A DNA stretch of 64,000 nt from Roseateles amylovorans (lineage in GTDB: Bacteria > Pseudomonadota > Gammaproteobacteria > Burkholderiales > Burkholderiaceae_C), in contig NZ_CP104562.2 in NCBI RefSeq assembly GCF_025398155.2, forward strand, positions 2,666,001-2,730,000, read 5' to 3'. Positions 44,431-53,234 of this stretch are shown here, one piece after another. The position numbers and the translations under genes are program-made. A model generated the notes under the pieces. That model was not told where the DNA came from and did no database searches. It saw nothing but the letters and a program-made list of their open reading frames with translations. Positions within the stretch are counted from its first letter, which is position 1; each line of letters starts with the position of its first letter.

Positions 44431-45219
44431 ATGGATCTGGGACTGAACGGCCGCTGGGCCCTGGTGTGCGCCGCCTCCAAGGGCCTGGGCGCCGGATGCG
44501 CCGAAGCGCTGGTGGCCGAGGGCGTGAACGTCGTCATCACCGCCCGCGGTGAGGAGGCGCTGCAGGCGCAGGCCGCTGCGCTGCGGGCGCTCAACCCGGC
44601 GGTGCAGGTGATCGCAGTGGCCGGCGACATCACCACCGAGGCCGGTCGCGCCGCGGCGCTGGCGGCCTGCCCGCAGGTCGACATCCTGATCAACAACGCC
44701 GGCGGCCCGCCGCCCGGCGACTTCCGGACCTGGGGCCGCGAGGAGTGGCTCGCCGCCCTCGAGGCCAACATGCTCACGCCGATCGAGCTGATCAGGGCCA
44801 CGGTCGATGGCATGGCGCAGCGCGGCTTCGGGCGCATCGTCAACATCACCTCCGGCGCGGTCAAGGCGCCGATCGATGTGCTGGGGCTGTCCAACGGCGC
44901 GCGCTCCGGGCTGACCGGCTTCATCGCCGGCATCGCCCGCCAGCCGCAGATCGCCGGTCGGAATGTGACGATCAACAACCTGTTGCCCGGCGCCTTCGAC
45001 ACCGATCGCTTGAAGAAAACCATGGCCGCCGGCGCCGAGAAATCCGGGCAGCCGGTGGACCAGGTCCGTGCCCGGCGCATGGCGGCCATCCCGGCCCAGC
45101 GCTTCGGAAGCGCGGCGGAGTTCGGCGCGCTGTGCGCCATGCTGTGCAGCGCCCATGCCGGTTATTTGACCGGGCAGAACATCCTGCTCGATGGTGGCGC
45201 CTACCCCGGGACGTTCTGA
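44431..45219 (+). CDS. SDR family protein with atypical active site
   Basis: 262 residues. Rossmann loop ALVCAASKGLGAGCAEAL, INNAGGPPPG and a catalytic-Ser position in VNITSGAVKAPIDV are present, and the C-terminal LTGQNILLDGGAYPG is SDR-like. Where Y-x-x-x-K should follow, the sequence reads VLGLSNGARSGLTGF, so Tyr and Lys are both missing. This variant recurs in a recognisable SDR subgroup often labelled 3-oxoacyl-ACP reductase-like. Activity is therefore doubtful or mechanistically different. Confidence 0.85.
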   Translation: MDLGLNGRWALVCAASKGLGAGCAEALVAEGVNVVITARGEEALQAQAAALRALNPAVQVIAVAGDITTEAGRAAALAACPQVDILINNAGGPPPGDFRTWGREEWLAALEANMLTPIELIRATVDGMAQRGFGRIVNITSGAVKAPIDVLGLSNGARSGLTGFIAGIARQPQIAGRNVTINNLLPGAFDTDRLKKTMAAGAEKSGQPVDQVRARRMAAIPAQRFGSAAEFGALCAMLCSAHAGYLTGQNILLDGGAYPGTF

Positions 45220-45280
45220 GCGGACCATCGATGGGAGGTCCCGGGGGTAGCAAGAATAGGCTGGTGAAGGCCGATAAAAC

Positions 45281-45298
45281 ACACATCAATTGATGTGT
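45281..45298. promoter_or_regulatory. 18-bp perfect palindrome
   Basis: ACACATCAATTGATGTGT, in an AT-rich patch 60 bp after the SDR stop and about 100 bp before the next possible gene. It may be an operator or a weak terminator; the T-run is short. Confidence 0.45.
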
Positions 45299-45396
45299 TT
45301 GCTACGTCTGAGTGCATCAAGAGGCGGGGAACTGAATCGGACCGACGGCGAAGAATGCGCTTGTCTCCACCACGCTTCATGCAAAGGACAGCCGCC

Positions 45397-46011
45397 ATGC
45401 GACCGGCCCGCGCGCTCATCCGCCAACATCACCATGCCGCTCAGGACCCCGCGAATGACAAGGTCACCGATGCGGTGATCCTCTCCGAATCGACTGAGCG
45501 CCCCCGTGGGGCCCGCGCCGGTTCCAGCATGCAGGACCGCGATGACCAGCGCCAGCTGGTCACGCTGGGCGTCGAACCGCTCGCCGATGAGGCGATCGGC
45601 GGCGGCGGGCGGCTCGTGGAGGTGGATGCGTTCGACCCCACCGATTCCTTCGAACGCGGCGATCCGGTGGCCCGGGTCGAAGTCGTGGAGCGCTTTGAAC
45701 GGATGGCGTGCATCGAGCGCATCGAGCGGCGCTTCGAACGAGTTTCCCGCACCGAGCCGATGGCCCAAGACGCTGGCGAGGGTGGTGGCGCCCGGTCAGC
45801 CTGCGCAGACCCGAAGGCATGCGCGAGGCACACCCACCGCCGCGCGGGTAGCCGCCATGGCCGACGCGCCGGGCGGCGGGACGATGGGCGGGCCGGCGTG
45901 ATCGATGGGCCTTGCCGAATGGTGCACGCCGCGGAGAGGCACGCGTCCAACGGTGCGGACGCGCCGAAGGGCATGGTCCTCAACGGCGTCTGGCTGCCGT
46001 TGGCCTCTTGA
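45397..46011 (+). CDS. Hypothetical protein, low confidence
   Basis: 204 residues from ATG 45397, chosen for AAAGGA seven bp upstream; the frame is open from GTG 45295. No recognised domain, signal peptide or membrane segment. The middle (VEVDAFDPTDSFERGDPVARVEVVERFERMACIERIERRFERV) is charged and helical; the C-terminus is Arg/His-rich. Third-position GC looks coding, but the minus-strand frame using the same triplets (45286-45768) looks nearly as good, so strand is uncertain. Confidence 0.35.
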   Translation: MRPARALIRQHHHAAQDPANDKVTDAVILSESTERPRGARAGSSMQDRDDQRQLVTLGVEPLADEAIGGGGRLVEVDAFDPTDSFERGDPVARVEVVERFERMACIERIERRFERVSRTEPMAQDAGEGGGARSACADPKACARHTHRRAGSRHGRRAGRRDDGRAGVIDGPCRMVHAAERHASNGADAPKGMVLNGVWLPLAS

Positions 46012-46064
46012 GAGCCTCCTGAGAGCCTCCTGAGCGGAAAGCGACCGCCGATGAGCCATGCGCC

Positions 46065-46973
46065 TCACCGGCGCTGCGCCGACACCGCAATCCCCGCCGC
46101 GATCAACCCGAAGGCCGCGCCGTGGAACCACTGCGGCCATTCGCCCAGCAAGGCGGCCGACATCAATGCCGCGAACACCGGCGTGAGGTTGCCGAAGAAG
46201 GCAGCCAGCGTCGGTCCCGCCTGTGCCACGCCGATGCCCCAGCAGCGATAGGCGATCAGCGACGGTCCGACCGCCACATAGACCAGCGCCATCGCCAACG
46301 GCCATCCCCAATGCACGGTCGCGGGACCGGCCAGTTGCTCCAACCCGGCCGATCCCCAGGAAAAGACCAGCCCGAACAGCATCTGGGCCATCAGCAGCGA
46401 CGCCCAGTCCCAGGGCGGCCGCCGGCTGCCCTGCATGTGCGCCGGCGGGCGGGCGAGCAGCCAGCTGTAGAACGCCCAGCTCAGCACCGCCAGCAGCATC
46501 AGCAGATCACCCTGGACGAACTGCACCTGCGCCAGCCGGTCCGGATGCCCGCGGGAGATCACCAGCCCCACGCCGGCCAGTGAGAGCAAGGCCCCCGCGA
46601 GTTGCCGACGGGTCGGCCAGATGCGGTAGAGCAGGGCGCCGATGGCCAGCATCCACACCGGCAGGCTGGCGGCGATCAGGGTGACATTCAGCGCGGTCGA
46701 GCTGTGCAGGGCCTGGTACTGCAGCGCGTTGTAGCAGCCCATGCCCAGCAGCCCGGTCAGCGCGAAGTAGCCCCAGCGTTCCCGCCACGGGGCCAGGTCT
46801 TGCAGCAAGGCCCGGGCGAGTGGCAGCAGCAGCACGAAGGCCAGGGTCCAGCGCATCGCATTGAGCAGCAGCGGCGGCATGAGCCCGCTGATCGAGCGGC
46901 CGACCACCGCGTTGCCGGCCCACAGCAACGGGGGCAGGACCAGCATCAGGGTCAGACGTGGGGTGAGCGACAT
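46065..46973 (-). CDS. EamA family (DMT) exporter
   Basis: 302 residues from ATG 46973. About ten helices; LMLVLPPLLWAGNAVVGRSISGLMPPLLLNAMRWTLAF is the standard opening, and VGPSLIAYRCWGIGVAQAGPTLAAFFGNLTPVFAALMSAALLGE the standard end of the second repeat. Different subgroup from the EamA at 43453. Divergent from the quinone oxidoreductase gene. Substrate unknown. Confidence 0.9.
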   Translation of the reverse strand: MSLTPRLTLMLVLPPLLWAGNAVVGRSISGLMPPLLLNAMRWTLAFVLLLPLARALLQDLAPWRERWGYFALTGLLGMGCYNALQYQALHSSTALNVTLIAASLPVWMLAIGALLYRIWPTRRQLAGALLSLAGVGLVISRGHPDRLAQVQFVQGDLLMLLAVLSWAFYSWLLARPPAHMQGSRRPPWDWASLLMAQMLFGLVFSWGSAGLEQLAGPATVHWGWPLAMALVYVAVGPSLIAYRCWGIGVAQAGPTLAAFFGNLTPVFAALMSAALLGEWPQWFHGAAFGLIAAGIAVSAQRR

Positions 46974-47031
46974 CGTGTGTGCACAACGGCCGGGACGCTG
47001 GCACGATAGCGGAATTCCTGAGGAGATCCTG

Positions 47032-48015
47032 ATGAGTGAACTTGCCGTGCGCATGGCGCAAGCCGGTGGACCGGAGGTGATGGTGCTGGCGTCGGTCGTC
47101 CTGGCTGACCCGGGTCCCGGCGAAGTGCGGATCCGCCATGTCGCCTGCGGACTCAACTACATCGACATCTATCACCGCAGCGGAGCCTATCCGTTGCCCA
47201 CGCCCACCGGCCTGGGGATGGAGGGGTCAGGTGTTGTCGAGGCGGTCGGGCCGGAGGTGACGCATCTGGCCGTTGGCGACCGGGTGGCCTATGCCAGCCA
47301 GCCGGCCGGCGCCTATGCCACCGCTCGGGTGATGCCCGCGCGCTGCGTGGTGCGGCTGCCCGAGTTCCTGAGCTTCGAGCAGGGCGCCGCCATGATGCTC
47401 AAGGGACTGACGGTCCAGTACCTGCTGCGCAAGACGCTGCCGCAGGACGGGCTCCAGTCCGGCGACTTCATCCTCTTCCATGCGGCCGCCGGCGGCGTGG
47501 GACTGATCGCCTGCCAGTGGGCCAAGGCCCTGGGCCTGCAATTGATCGCCACGGCCGGCAGCGATGACAAGTGCGCCCTGGCCTTGCGTCACGGCGCGGC
47601 GTTCGCCATCAACTACCAGCGTGAGAACTTCGCCGATCGGGTGCGGGAGATCACCGGCGGTGCCGGCGTGAAGGTGGTCTACGACTCGGTCGGGGCCACC
47701 ACCTGGGAGGGGTCGCTGGCCAGCCTGCGGCCGTTCGGACTGATGGTCAGTTTCGGCAGTGCCTCCGGTGCGGTGCCACCGATCGCCTTGAGCGCGTTGG
47801 CCGGCAAGGCGCTGTATCTGACCCGGCCATCGATTTTCGTGCACCTGAGCTCGCAGGCGGCCACCCAGGCGATGGCCGACGATCTGTTCGAGGTGGTCCG
47901 CAGCGGTGCGGTGTCGATCGAGGTCGAGAACCGCTATGCGCTCAAGGAGGTGCAGCAGGCCCATCGGGAGATGGAATCCCGCCGCACCACCGGTTCAGGC
48001 GTGCTGCTGGTTTGA
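47032..48015 (+). CDS. NADPH:quinone oxidoreductase, zinc-independent MDR
   Basis: 327 residues from ATG 47032 (GAGGAG upstream). MDR-superfamily layout: VACGLNYIDIYHRSGAYPLPTPTGLGMEGSGVVEAVG, cofactor loop FHAAAGGVGLIACQWAKALG and the QOR segment VVYDSVGATTWEGSLASLRPFGLMVSFGSASG. No zinc-binding Cys set, so QorA type. One-electron quinone reduction is the family activity. Its 3' end overlaps the convergent kinase gene by 21 bp. Confidence 0.9.
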   Translation: MSELAVRMAQAGGPEVMVLASVVLADPGPGEVRIRHVACGLNYIDIYHRSGAYPLPTPTGLGMEGSGVVEAVGPEVTHLAVGDRVAYASQPAGAYATARVMPARCVVRLPEFLSFEQGAAMMLKGLTVQYLLRKTLPQDGLQSGDFILFHAAAGGVGLIACQWAKALGLQLIATAGSDDKCALALRHGAAFAINYQRENFADRVREITGGAGVKVVYDSVGATTWEGSLASLRPFGLMVSFGSASGAVPPIALSALAGKALYLTRPSIFVHLSSQAATQAMADDLFEVVRSGAVSIEVENRYALKEVQQAHREMESRRTTGSGVLLV

Positions 48016-49869
48016 GGAAGGGCGCGGCGGTAGGTCGCCGCTGCCGTCGAGGTTGGCGGCCACGGTGTCCGCTGCCAGCGCGGCGTCGCGTGCGGCGGGA
48101 TCCTCGGGCGGGCGGGGCACCTGGGGCATCGGACGGTAGGTGGCGGCGGGCGGCAGATCGTCCAGGCCTGCGGGCACCGTCGGCGCGCAGCCGAATTCGT
48201 CGTACTCGTCCGGGTCGTCGCAGTGGTCGTCCACGGCAGGGGCGGGGGGAGGCACCGAGGTGGCGGGGGCCCCGGCTGTCCGGCCGATCCGTCCCGGCGA
48301 CTGCTCGGCGGCGTCGACCGGCAGATCGACCGTCTCGGTGCGCAGCACCTCGTCCAGTACCATCGGCTGGCCCAGCCGCACCTCGAAGCTGAAGCATGAG
48401 CCCAGGCCCGGTTGGCTTTCGACCTGCACCTGGCCGCCCATCAGTTCCACCAGCCGCTTGACGATGGTCAGCCCCAGGCCGGTGCCGCCGTAGCGCCGGG
48501 TGATGCTGCCATCCGCCTGGGTGAACGGGCTGAAGATCTGCGCAATCTGGTCGCGCGTCATGCCGATGCCGGTATCGTGCACCGCGATGCGCAGCCGCAA
48601 TGGGCCGGCTTGGGCGCTGGCGGGTGCGTCCTCGTCCTCGACGCGTTGCAGCTCGACCCGGACCTCGCCCTTTTCAGTGAACTTCAAGGCGTTGCCCACC
48701 AGATTCACCAGGATCTGGCGCAGCCGCAGCGCGTCGCCCAGCAGATGCTGCGGCACACCGGGCTGGATGCGGGCCGTCAGTTGCAGGCCTTTTTCATGCG
48801 CCTGCAGCAGCAGGGGATGCAGCGCCTCGCGCAGGCAGTCATGCAGGCTGAACGGGGCCTGATCGATGATGACCCGGCCGGCCTCGATCTTGGCGATGTC
48901 CAGCAGGTCGTTGATGATGACCATCAGCCCCTTGGCCGAACTGTGCGCGAGCTCGATGAACTTGCGTTGGCGGTCGTTGAGCTCGGTCTGAAGCACCAGC
49001 TCGGTCAGCCCCAGCACGCCGTTCATCGGGGTGCGGATCTCATGGCTCATGTTGGCCAGGAAGGAACTCTTGGCCTGGCTGGCGGCCTCGGCGGCCTCGC
49101 GGGCGGCTTCGAGCTGGGCCTGGGTGGCCTTGAAGTCGCTGACGTCACGTGCATTGAGCTGCAGCACGACTTCGCCGCTGACCGGGTCGCGCATCGGGCG
49201 GGCATCGATCGCATGCCAACGGCGGCCGTTGGCGGTGTTGAGCTCCAGCTCGGCACCGAAGGTCTGTCCGTCCCGCACCTGCGACACGATGCGACGCGCC
49301 AGGTCCGGTTCCGGGAAGAGGGCGCTGAAATCAGTCGCGCCGATGGTTTTTCGCAGGCCGTTGAAGCACATTGCTGCGGCCGGGTTGCGCATCAGCACGC
49401 TGCCATCACGCAGCGAGAACACGGCAATGCGCACCGAGGTGTGCTGCAGCGCCTCGACGCCGCGCAGCAGGCTGCGGTCCACGCCGCTGACCAGCGAATC
49501 CGCCGCAAAGAGCATGACCTGGCGCTTGTCCGGGGTGCGGATGCCGCGAGACACCAGCATCACGGTGGCGGGCTGGCCCTTGGGATAGAGGGTCCATTGT
49601 TCGCGCACCACCTTGCCCTGCGCATGGTCGGCGGCGGTGACCGCCAGCCGCTCGGACACGGCCAGGCTCATGTCGCTGAGATCGCGGGAGAGAAATTCCT
49701 CGGCGCTGTCGGCGCGCCAGAAGCTCAGGGCGGCCGCATTCGCCCACAGGTTGCGCTGACGCTCCTGGTCGTACACCCACATGGGGACGTCCAGCCAGTC
49801 ATAGTGCGTCAGGCATGAAAAATCGAGCATGAGCCGAGGCGCGTGGGTGAAGGTGAGATGCAATCGCAT
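47995..49869 (-). CDS. PAS sensor histidine kinase with Pro/Asp-rich tail
   Basis: 624 residues (or from ATG 49830). No membrane segment: cytoplasmic. PAS-like regions at about 20-120 and 135-255, coiled coil, HisKA with phospho-acceptor His in SSFLANMSHEIRTPMNGVLGL, HATPase boxes NLVGNALKFTEKG, DTGIGM, FSPFTQAD and GGTGLGLTIVKRL. The H-E-I-R-T-P form is usual for hybrid kinases, yet no receiver domain follows; the last 115 residues are disordered and rich in Pro, Asp and Ala. No response regulator adjoins. Confidence 0.9.
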   Translation of the reverse strand: MRLHLTFTHAPRLMLDFSCLTHYDWLDVPMWVYDQERQRNLWANAAALSFWRADSAEEFLSRDLSDMSLAVSERLAVTAADHAQGKVVREQWTLYPKGQPATVMLVSRGIRTPDKRQVMLFAADSLVSGVDRSLLRGVEALQHTSVRIAVFSLRDGSVLMRNPAAAMCFNGLRKTIGATDFSALFPEPDLARRIVSQVRDGQTFGAELELNTANGRRWHAIDARPMRDPVSGEVVLQLNARDVSDFKATQAQLEAAREAAEAASQAKSSFLANMSHEIRTPMNGVLGLTELVLQTELNDRQRKFIELAHSSAKGLMVIINDLLDIAKIEAGRVIIDQAPFSLHDCLREALHPLLLQAHEKGLQLTARIQPGVPQHLLGDALRLRQILVNLVGNALKFTEKGEVRVELQRVEDEDAPASAQAGPLRLRIAVHDTGIGMTRDQIAQIFSPFTQADGSITRRYGGTGLGLTIVKRLVELMGGQVQVESQPGLGSCFSFEVRLGQPMVLDEVLRTETVDLPVDAAEQSPGRIGRTAGAPATSVPPPAPAVDDHCDDPDEYDEFGCAPTVPAGLDDLPPAATYRPMPQVPRPPEDPAARDAALAADTVAANLDGSGDLPPRPSSNQQHA

Positions 49870-50015
49870 CGCATTGTCGCCGCCGGGCGATGCGTGTCCA
49901 TCCTCAACGATGCCTAATCCGTCACGGCCCGGGCGGCTTCCTCCTCAGCGGTTCCAGCAGGGCGCTCAGCGGTTGGTGAATCCGTGCTGATGTCTCCATT
50001 CGGCGGTGTTCGCCC

Positions 50016-50897
50016 TCATCCGCTGTCACTCGTGCGCAGATCGCCGACCGCGCTGCGGTAGGCGTGCCAGCTGGCATGGCCGATCCAGGGGCCGACGATC
50101 AACAGCCCGGCAAAGCCCGGCACCATCGCCAGTCCCACCAGCGCGGCAATGAGCAGTGCCCACAGCGCCATCACGCCGGTCTGGGTCCACACCAGTTGGG
50201 CACTGGTGAGCGCGGCGGTGATGGCGTCGACCTCCCGGTCGAGCATCATCGGCAGCGCAATCACGCTGAAGGCGAAGATCAGCGTCGCGAAGATCGCACC
50301 CACGGCGACATAGGCCGTGAGGAACGGCAGGTAGTCAGGTGCCAGCAGATCGCGCAGGCTGTGAATCTCCGGCGGGCTGTCGAAGCTGACGGCGAAGATC
50401 ACCAGCGAAGCGCGTGCCCAGACCATCTCCAGCAGCAGCAACGCGCCACCGAACAGCGCCATCTGGCCGATGTGGTCGCTCCAGCAGGTGAGGGCGTCGC
50501 CAAGGTCGGGCGTCTCGCTGCGCTCCAGGTCGCGGCTGACCTTGTACAAGCCCAGCGCCAGGAAGGGCCCCAGCAGCAGGAATCCGGCCGACAGGGCCAG
50601 CACATACGCCGGCGCCGCACGCAGCGCGCCCACCAGGGCCCAGCCCATCACCGCGAACAGGGTGCCGAAGACCAGGCCGATGCCGGGCGCTCGCCGAAAG
50701 TCGCGCCAGCCCGCCGCCAGCCATCGCCACGGATCGGCCATGCGCAGCGGTCGCAGCGGCGGCAGCCACGGACGTGGCGCCTCGGGGTCCGACCCGGGCG
50801 GCGCTGCGGGCGATGCGGCAGGTGGTCCTGCAGGCGGTTCCGGGTTCGGTCTCACGACCGGCCGCTCCACCGGTGGCTCGACGGACGGTGTCTCCAT
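50016..50897 (-). CDS. DUF2189 membrane protein
   Basis: 293 residues. A Pro/Glu-rich N-terminus (about 1-48) precedes RWLAAGWRDFRRAPGIGLVFG, the DUF2189 start, and about six membrane helices with AYVLALSAGFLLLGPFLALGLYKVSRDLERSE and LDREVDAITAALTSAQLVWTQ. Inner-membrane family of unknown function. The 271-bp gap to lspA upstream shows no gene. Confidence 0.85.
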   Translation of the reverse strand: METPSVEPPVERPVVRPNPEPPAGPPAASPAAPPGSDPEAPRPWLPPLRPLRMADPWRWLAAGWRDFRRAPGIGLVFGTLFAVMGWALVGALRAAPAYVLALSAGFLLLGPFLALGLYKVSRDLERSETPDLGDALTCWSDHIGQMALFGGALLLLEMVWARASLVIFAVSFDSPPEIHSLRDLLAPDYLPFLTAYVAVGAIFATLIFAFSVIALPMMLDREVDAITAALTSAQLVWTQTGVMALWALLIAALVGLAMVPGFAGLLIVGPWIGHASWHAYRSAVGDLRTSDSG

Positions 50898-51168
50898 CAG
50901 CGAAGACTACGCAATGCCTGCGTTCGGCACCAGCCTCGTTTCACCCGAGGAAATGGCAGGAACCGGGCCGGCGTAGGCCGCTACGCGGCCGGTGACGGGC
51001 GCTGCCCGACGGCTCAGGTTCAGCGCCGCCTGGATTTGCGCCGGCCATCTGGCTTCGGAGGCAGGGGCGGGCTGTGGGCGACTGCAGGGCGTCGGTCGGT
51101 GCGATGCGCCAATGCGGTAGGCCAATGCGATGCGCCGATCGAGTGCCCACATCGGCCCATGAGACGGT

Positions 51169-51684
51169 TCAGCCCCGCTTGACGCGTCGCAGTTCGTCCC
51201 ACACCAGCAGCACCGCGCCGACGGTGATGGCGCTGTCGGCGATGTTGAACGACGGGTAGTACCAGTTGGCCCAGTGAAACTGCAGGAAGTCCACCACATA
51301 GCCATGCAGCAGGCGGTCCACCACATTGCCGACCGCGCCGCCCAGGATCAGGCTGAGTGCCCAGGCGAACATCCGTTGATGGCCGTGGCGGCGCAGCATC
51401 CAGACGATGAAGATCGTCGCCACCACGCCGAGCGCCACAAAGAACCACCGTTGCCAGCCCGACGCGCCGGCCAGGAAGCTGAAGGCCGCGCCGGTGTTGT
51501 GGACCCGCACCAGGTTGAAGAAGCTGAAGACGTAGCGGCTGTCGCCGTACTGGAAGTTGTTGAGGACCAGCACCTTGGTGAACTGATCGACCACGACGAT
51601 CAGCAGCGCAATGGCCAGCCACTGGAGCAGCGGAGCCGAGGAGGATGCCGAGGACTTCGAAGAGGAGGAGGACTTGGTGGCCAT
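51169..51684 (-). CDS. lspA: Lipoprotein signal peptidase (signal peptidase II)
   Basis: 171 residues from ATG 51684. After a Ser/Lys-rich start (MATKSSSSSKSS), four helices with the aspartyl protease motifs of LspA: VVVDQFTKVLVLNNF, the VHNTGAAFSF loop, GGAVGNVVDRLLHGYVVDFL (catalytic Asp) and FNIADSAI (second catalytic Asp). Cleaves prolipoprotein signal peptides. Normally lies directly after ileS; here 6.5 kb of plus-strand genes intervene. Confidence 0.95.
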   Translation of the reverse strand: MATKSSSSSKSSASSSAPLLQWLAIALLIVVVDQFTKVLVLNNFQYGDSRYVFSFFNLVRVHNTGAAFSFLAGASGWQRWFFVALGVVATIFIVWMLRRHGHQRMFAWALSLILGGAVGNVVDRLLHGYVVDFLQFHWANWYYPSFNIADSAITVGAVLLVWDELRRVKRG

Positions 51685-51803
51685 GGACGAGGGCGGACAG
51701 CTGCGGAACCGGCGCGAGGTCCGGCAAGGGGGCGAAACCCGCAACTGTAGCGCCAGCGCAGCCGGACGCCGCGGCCGATGGCAGCCGCTACAGTGCGGCT
51801 CCC

Positions 51804-53234
51804 ATGAAACTGCGTCTGCGACTGAAGATCCTGCTGCTGGCGATCCTGCCCCTGGTCGCCTCGCTGTTGCTGATCGCGATGGCGGTGCGCCAGCAAGAGC
51901 GCGCGCTGCTGGCGCGCGAACATGCGGCCGTTCAGCGCACCTACATGGAAGCCCGGCGCGACGAGCTGCGCCACTATGTGGAGCTCGCAGTGAGCACGCT
52001 GCAGCCGCTGTACCTGCATGACAAGGACGCGCCGCCGTCCACGGTGGAGTCCGACAAGCAGGAAGCGCTGCGGCTGCTGTCGGCCCTGGACTATGGCGAG
52101 GACGGCTACTTCTTTGTCTACGACCTGCAGGGCCGGGTGCTGATGCACTCCCGCCAGCCTGAACTGCAGGGGCGCAATCTGTGGGAGCTGCGTGATCCGC
52201 TGGGCCGCCCGACCATCCAGCAACTGATTGCGCAGGCCCGCGCCGGCGGCGGATATGTGGACTATCAATGGCGCAAGCCGTCCACCGGCGAGCTCGCGCC
52301 CAAGCTCGGTTATGTGGTGGCGATGGAGCGCTGGAACTGGATGGTCGGCACCGGCCTGTATCTGGACGGAATCTACGCCACGCTGGAACAGCTGGACCGC
52401 GAGGCGCAGGCCAACATCGCCCAGACCATGTGGTGGATCGCCGGGATCGCCGTCTTCGGTGTGGCGCTGATCAGCGCCTGTGCCCTGGCGCTCAACCTCA
52501 GCGACCACCGGGTGGCCGAGGCCAAGCTGCGGGCGCTGGCGCATCAGGTGGTGCGGTCGCAGGAGGAGGAGCGGGCGCATCTGTCGAGGGAACTGCATGA
52601 CGGAGTCAGCCAGACCCTGGTGTCGACCAAGCTGCTGATCGAATCCGCCCAGCAGGCGCAAAACACCGTGCTGCTGCCGCGGGCGCTGGAGCGGCTCAAC
52701 GACAGCCTGACCGAGGTCCGGCGCCTGTCCCACCGGCTGCGACCGGCGCTGCTGGACACCCTCGGGCTGCCGGCGGCGCTGGAGCATCTGGCGCGCGAGT
52801 TCGACGGCGGCGATGAGGCGGCCAGCGCCTCGGTCGGGATGCAGATCGTCGGCACGCCGTTCGAGTTGCCGGAGCTGCTCAACACCGTGCTGTTCCGGGT
52901 GGCGCAGGAGGCGCTGACGAATGTGGTCAAGCATGCGCAGGCCAGGCGCGTCGAGATGTCGCTGGAGTTCGGATCGACCCCCTTGCACGAGGGCGCCATT
53001 GCGCCCGGCGCGGTGATGCTGCGGGTGCTGGATGACGGGGCCGGTTTCGATCCGGACGCCGCCGAGCGGGACGATCCCAGCCAGGGCATCGGCCTGCGCA
53101 ACATGCGGGAGCGTCTGGCCTCGGTGGGCGGCCTGCTGGAGCTGCAATCCAGTCCCGGCCACGGCACCCAGATCGAAGCCCTGGTCGACGGCGACGCCAT
53201 CACCCGGCTGGCGCGCGACAATCCGGTTCCATGA
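51804..53234 (+). CDS. Cache-domain NarL-type sensor histidine kinase
   Basis: 476 residues from ATG 51804. Membrane helix about 8-28, periplasmic single Cache (GYFFVYDLQGRVLMHSRQPELQGRNLW, MERWNWMVGTGLYLDGIY), second helix about 208-230, then HisKA_3 with phospho-His in AHLSRELHDGVSQTLVSTKL and HATPase with EALTNVVKHAQARRVE, DDGAGFD and GIGLRNMRERLASVGG. The Cache type often binds small carboxylates. It overlaps the regulator gene (ATGA at 53231-53234), forming a two-component pair directly upstream of cstA. Confidence 0.92.
   Translation: MKLRLRLKILLLAILPLVASLLLIAMAVRQQERALLAREHAAVQRTYMEARRDELRHYVELAVSTLQPLYLHDKDAPPSTVESDKQEALRLLSALDYGEDGYFFVYDLQGRVLMHSRQPELQGRNLWELRDPLGRPTIQQLIAQARAGGGYVDYQWRKPSTGELAPKLGYVVAMERWNWMVGTGLYLDGIYATLEQLDREAQANIAQTMWWIAGIAVFGVALISACALALNLSDHRVAEAKLRALAHQVVRSQEEERAHLSRELHDGVSQTLVSTKLLIESAQQAQNTVLLPRALERLNDSLTEVRRLSHRLRPALLDTLGLPAALEHLAREFDGGDEAASASVGMQIVGTPFELPELLNTVLFRVAQEALTNVVKHAQARRVEMSLEFGSTPLHEGAIAPGAVMLRVLDDGAGFDPDAAERDDPSQGIGLRNMRERLASVGGLLELQSSPGHGTQIEALVDGDAITRLARDNPVP

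Noticed and set aside
45286..45768. Minus-strand ORF opposite the hypothetical gene at 45397
   Set aside because: Starts only at TTG without a ribosome-binding site; the plus frame has ATG with AAAGGA. The call is not certain and is flagged in the plus-strand entry.
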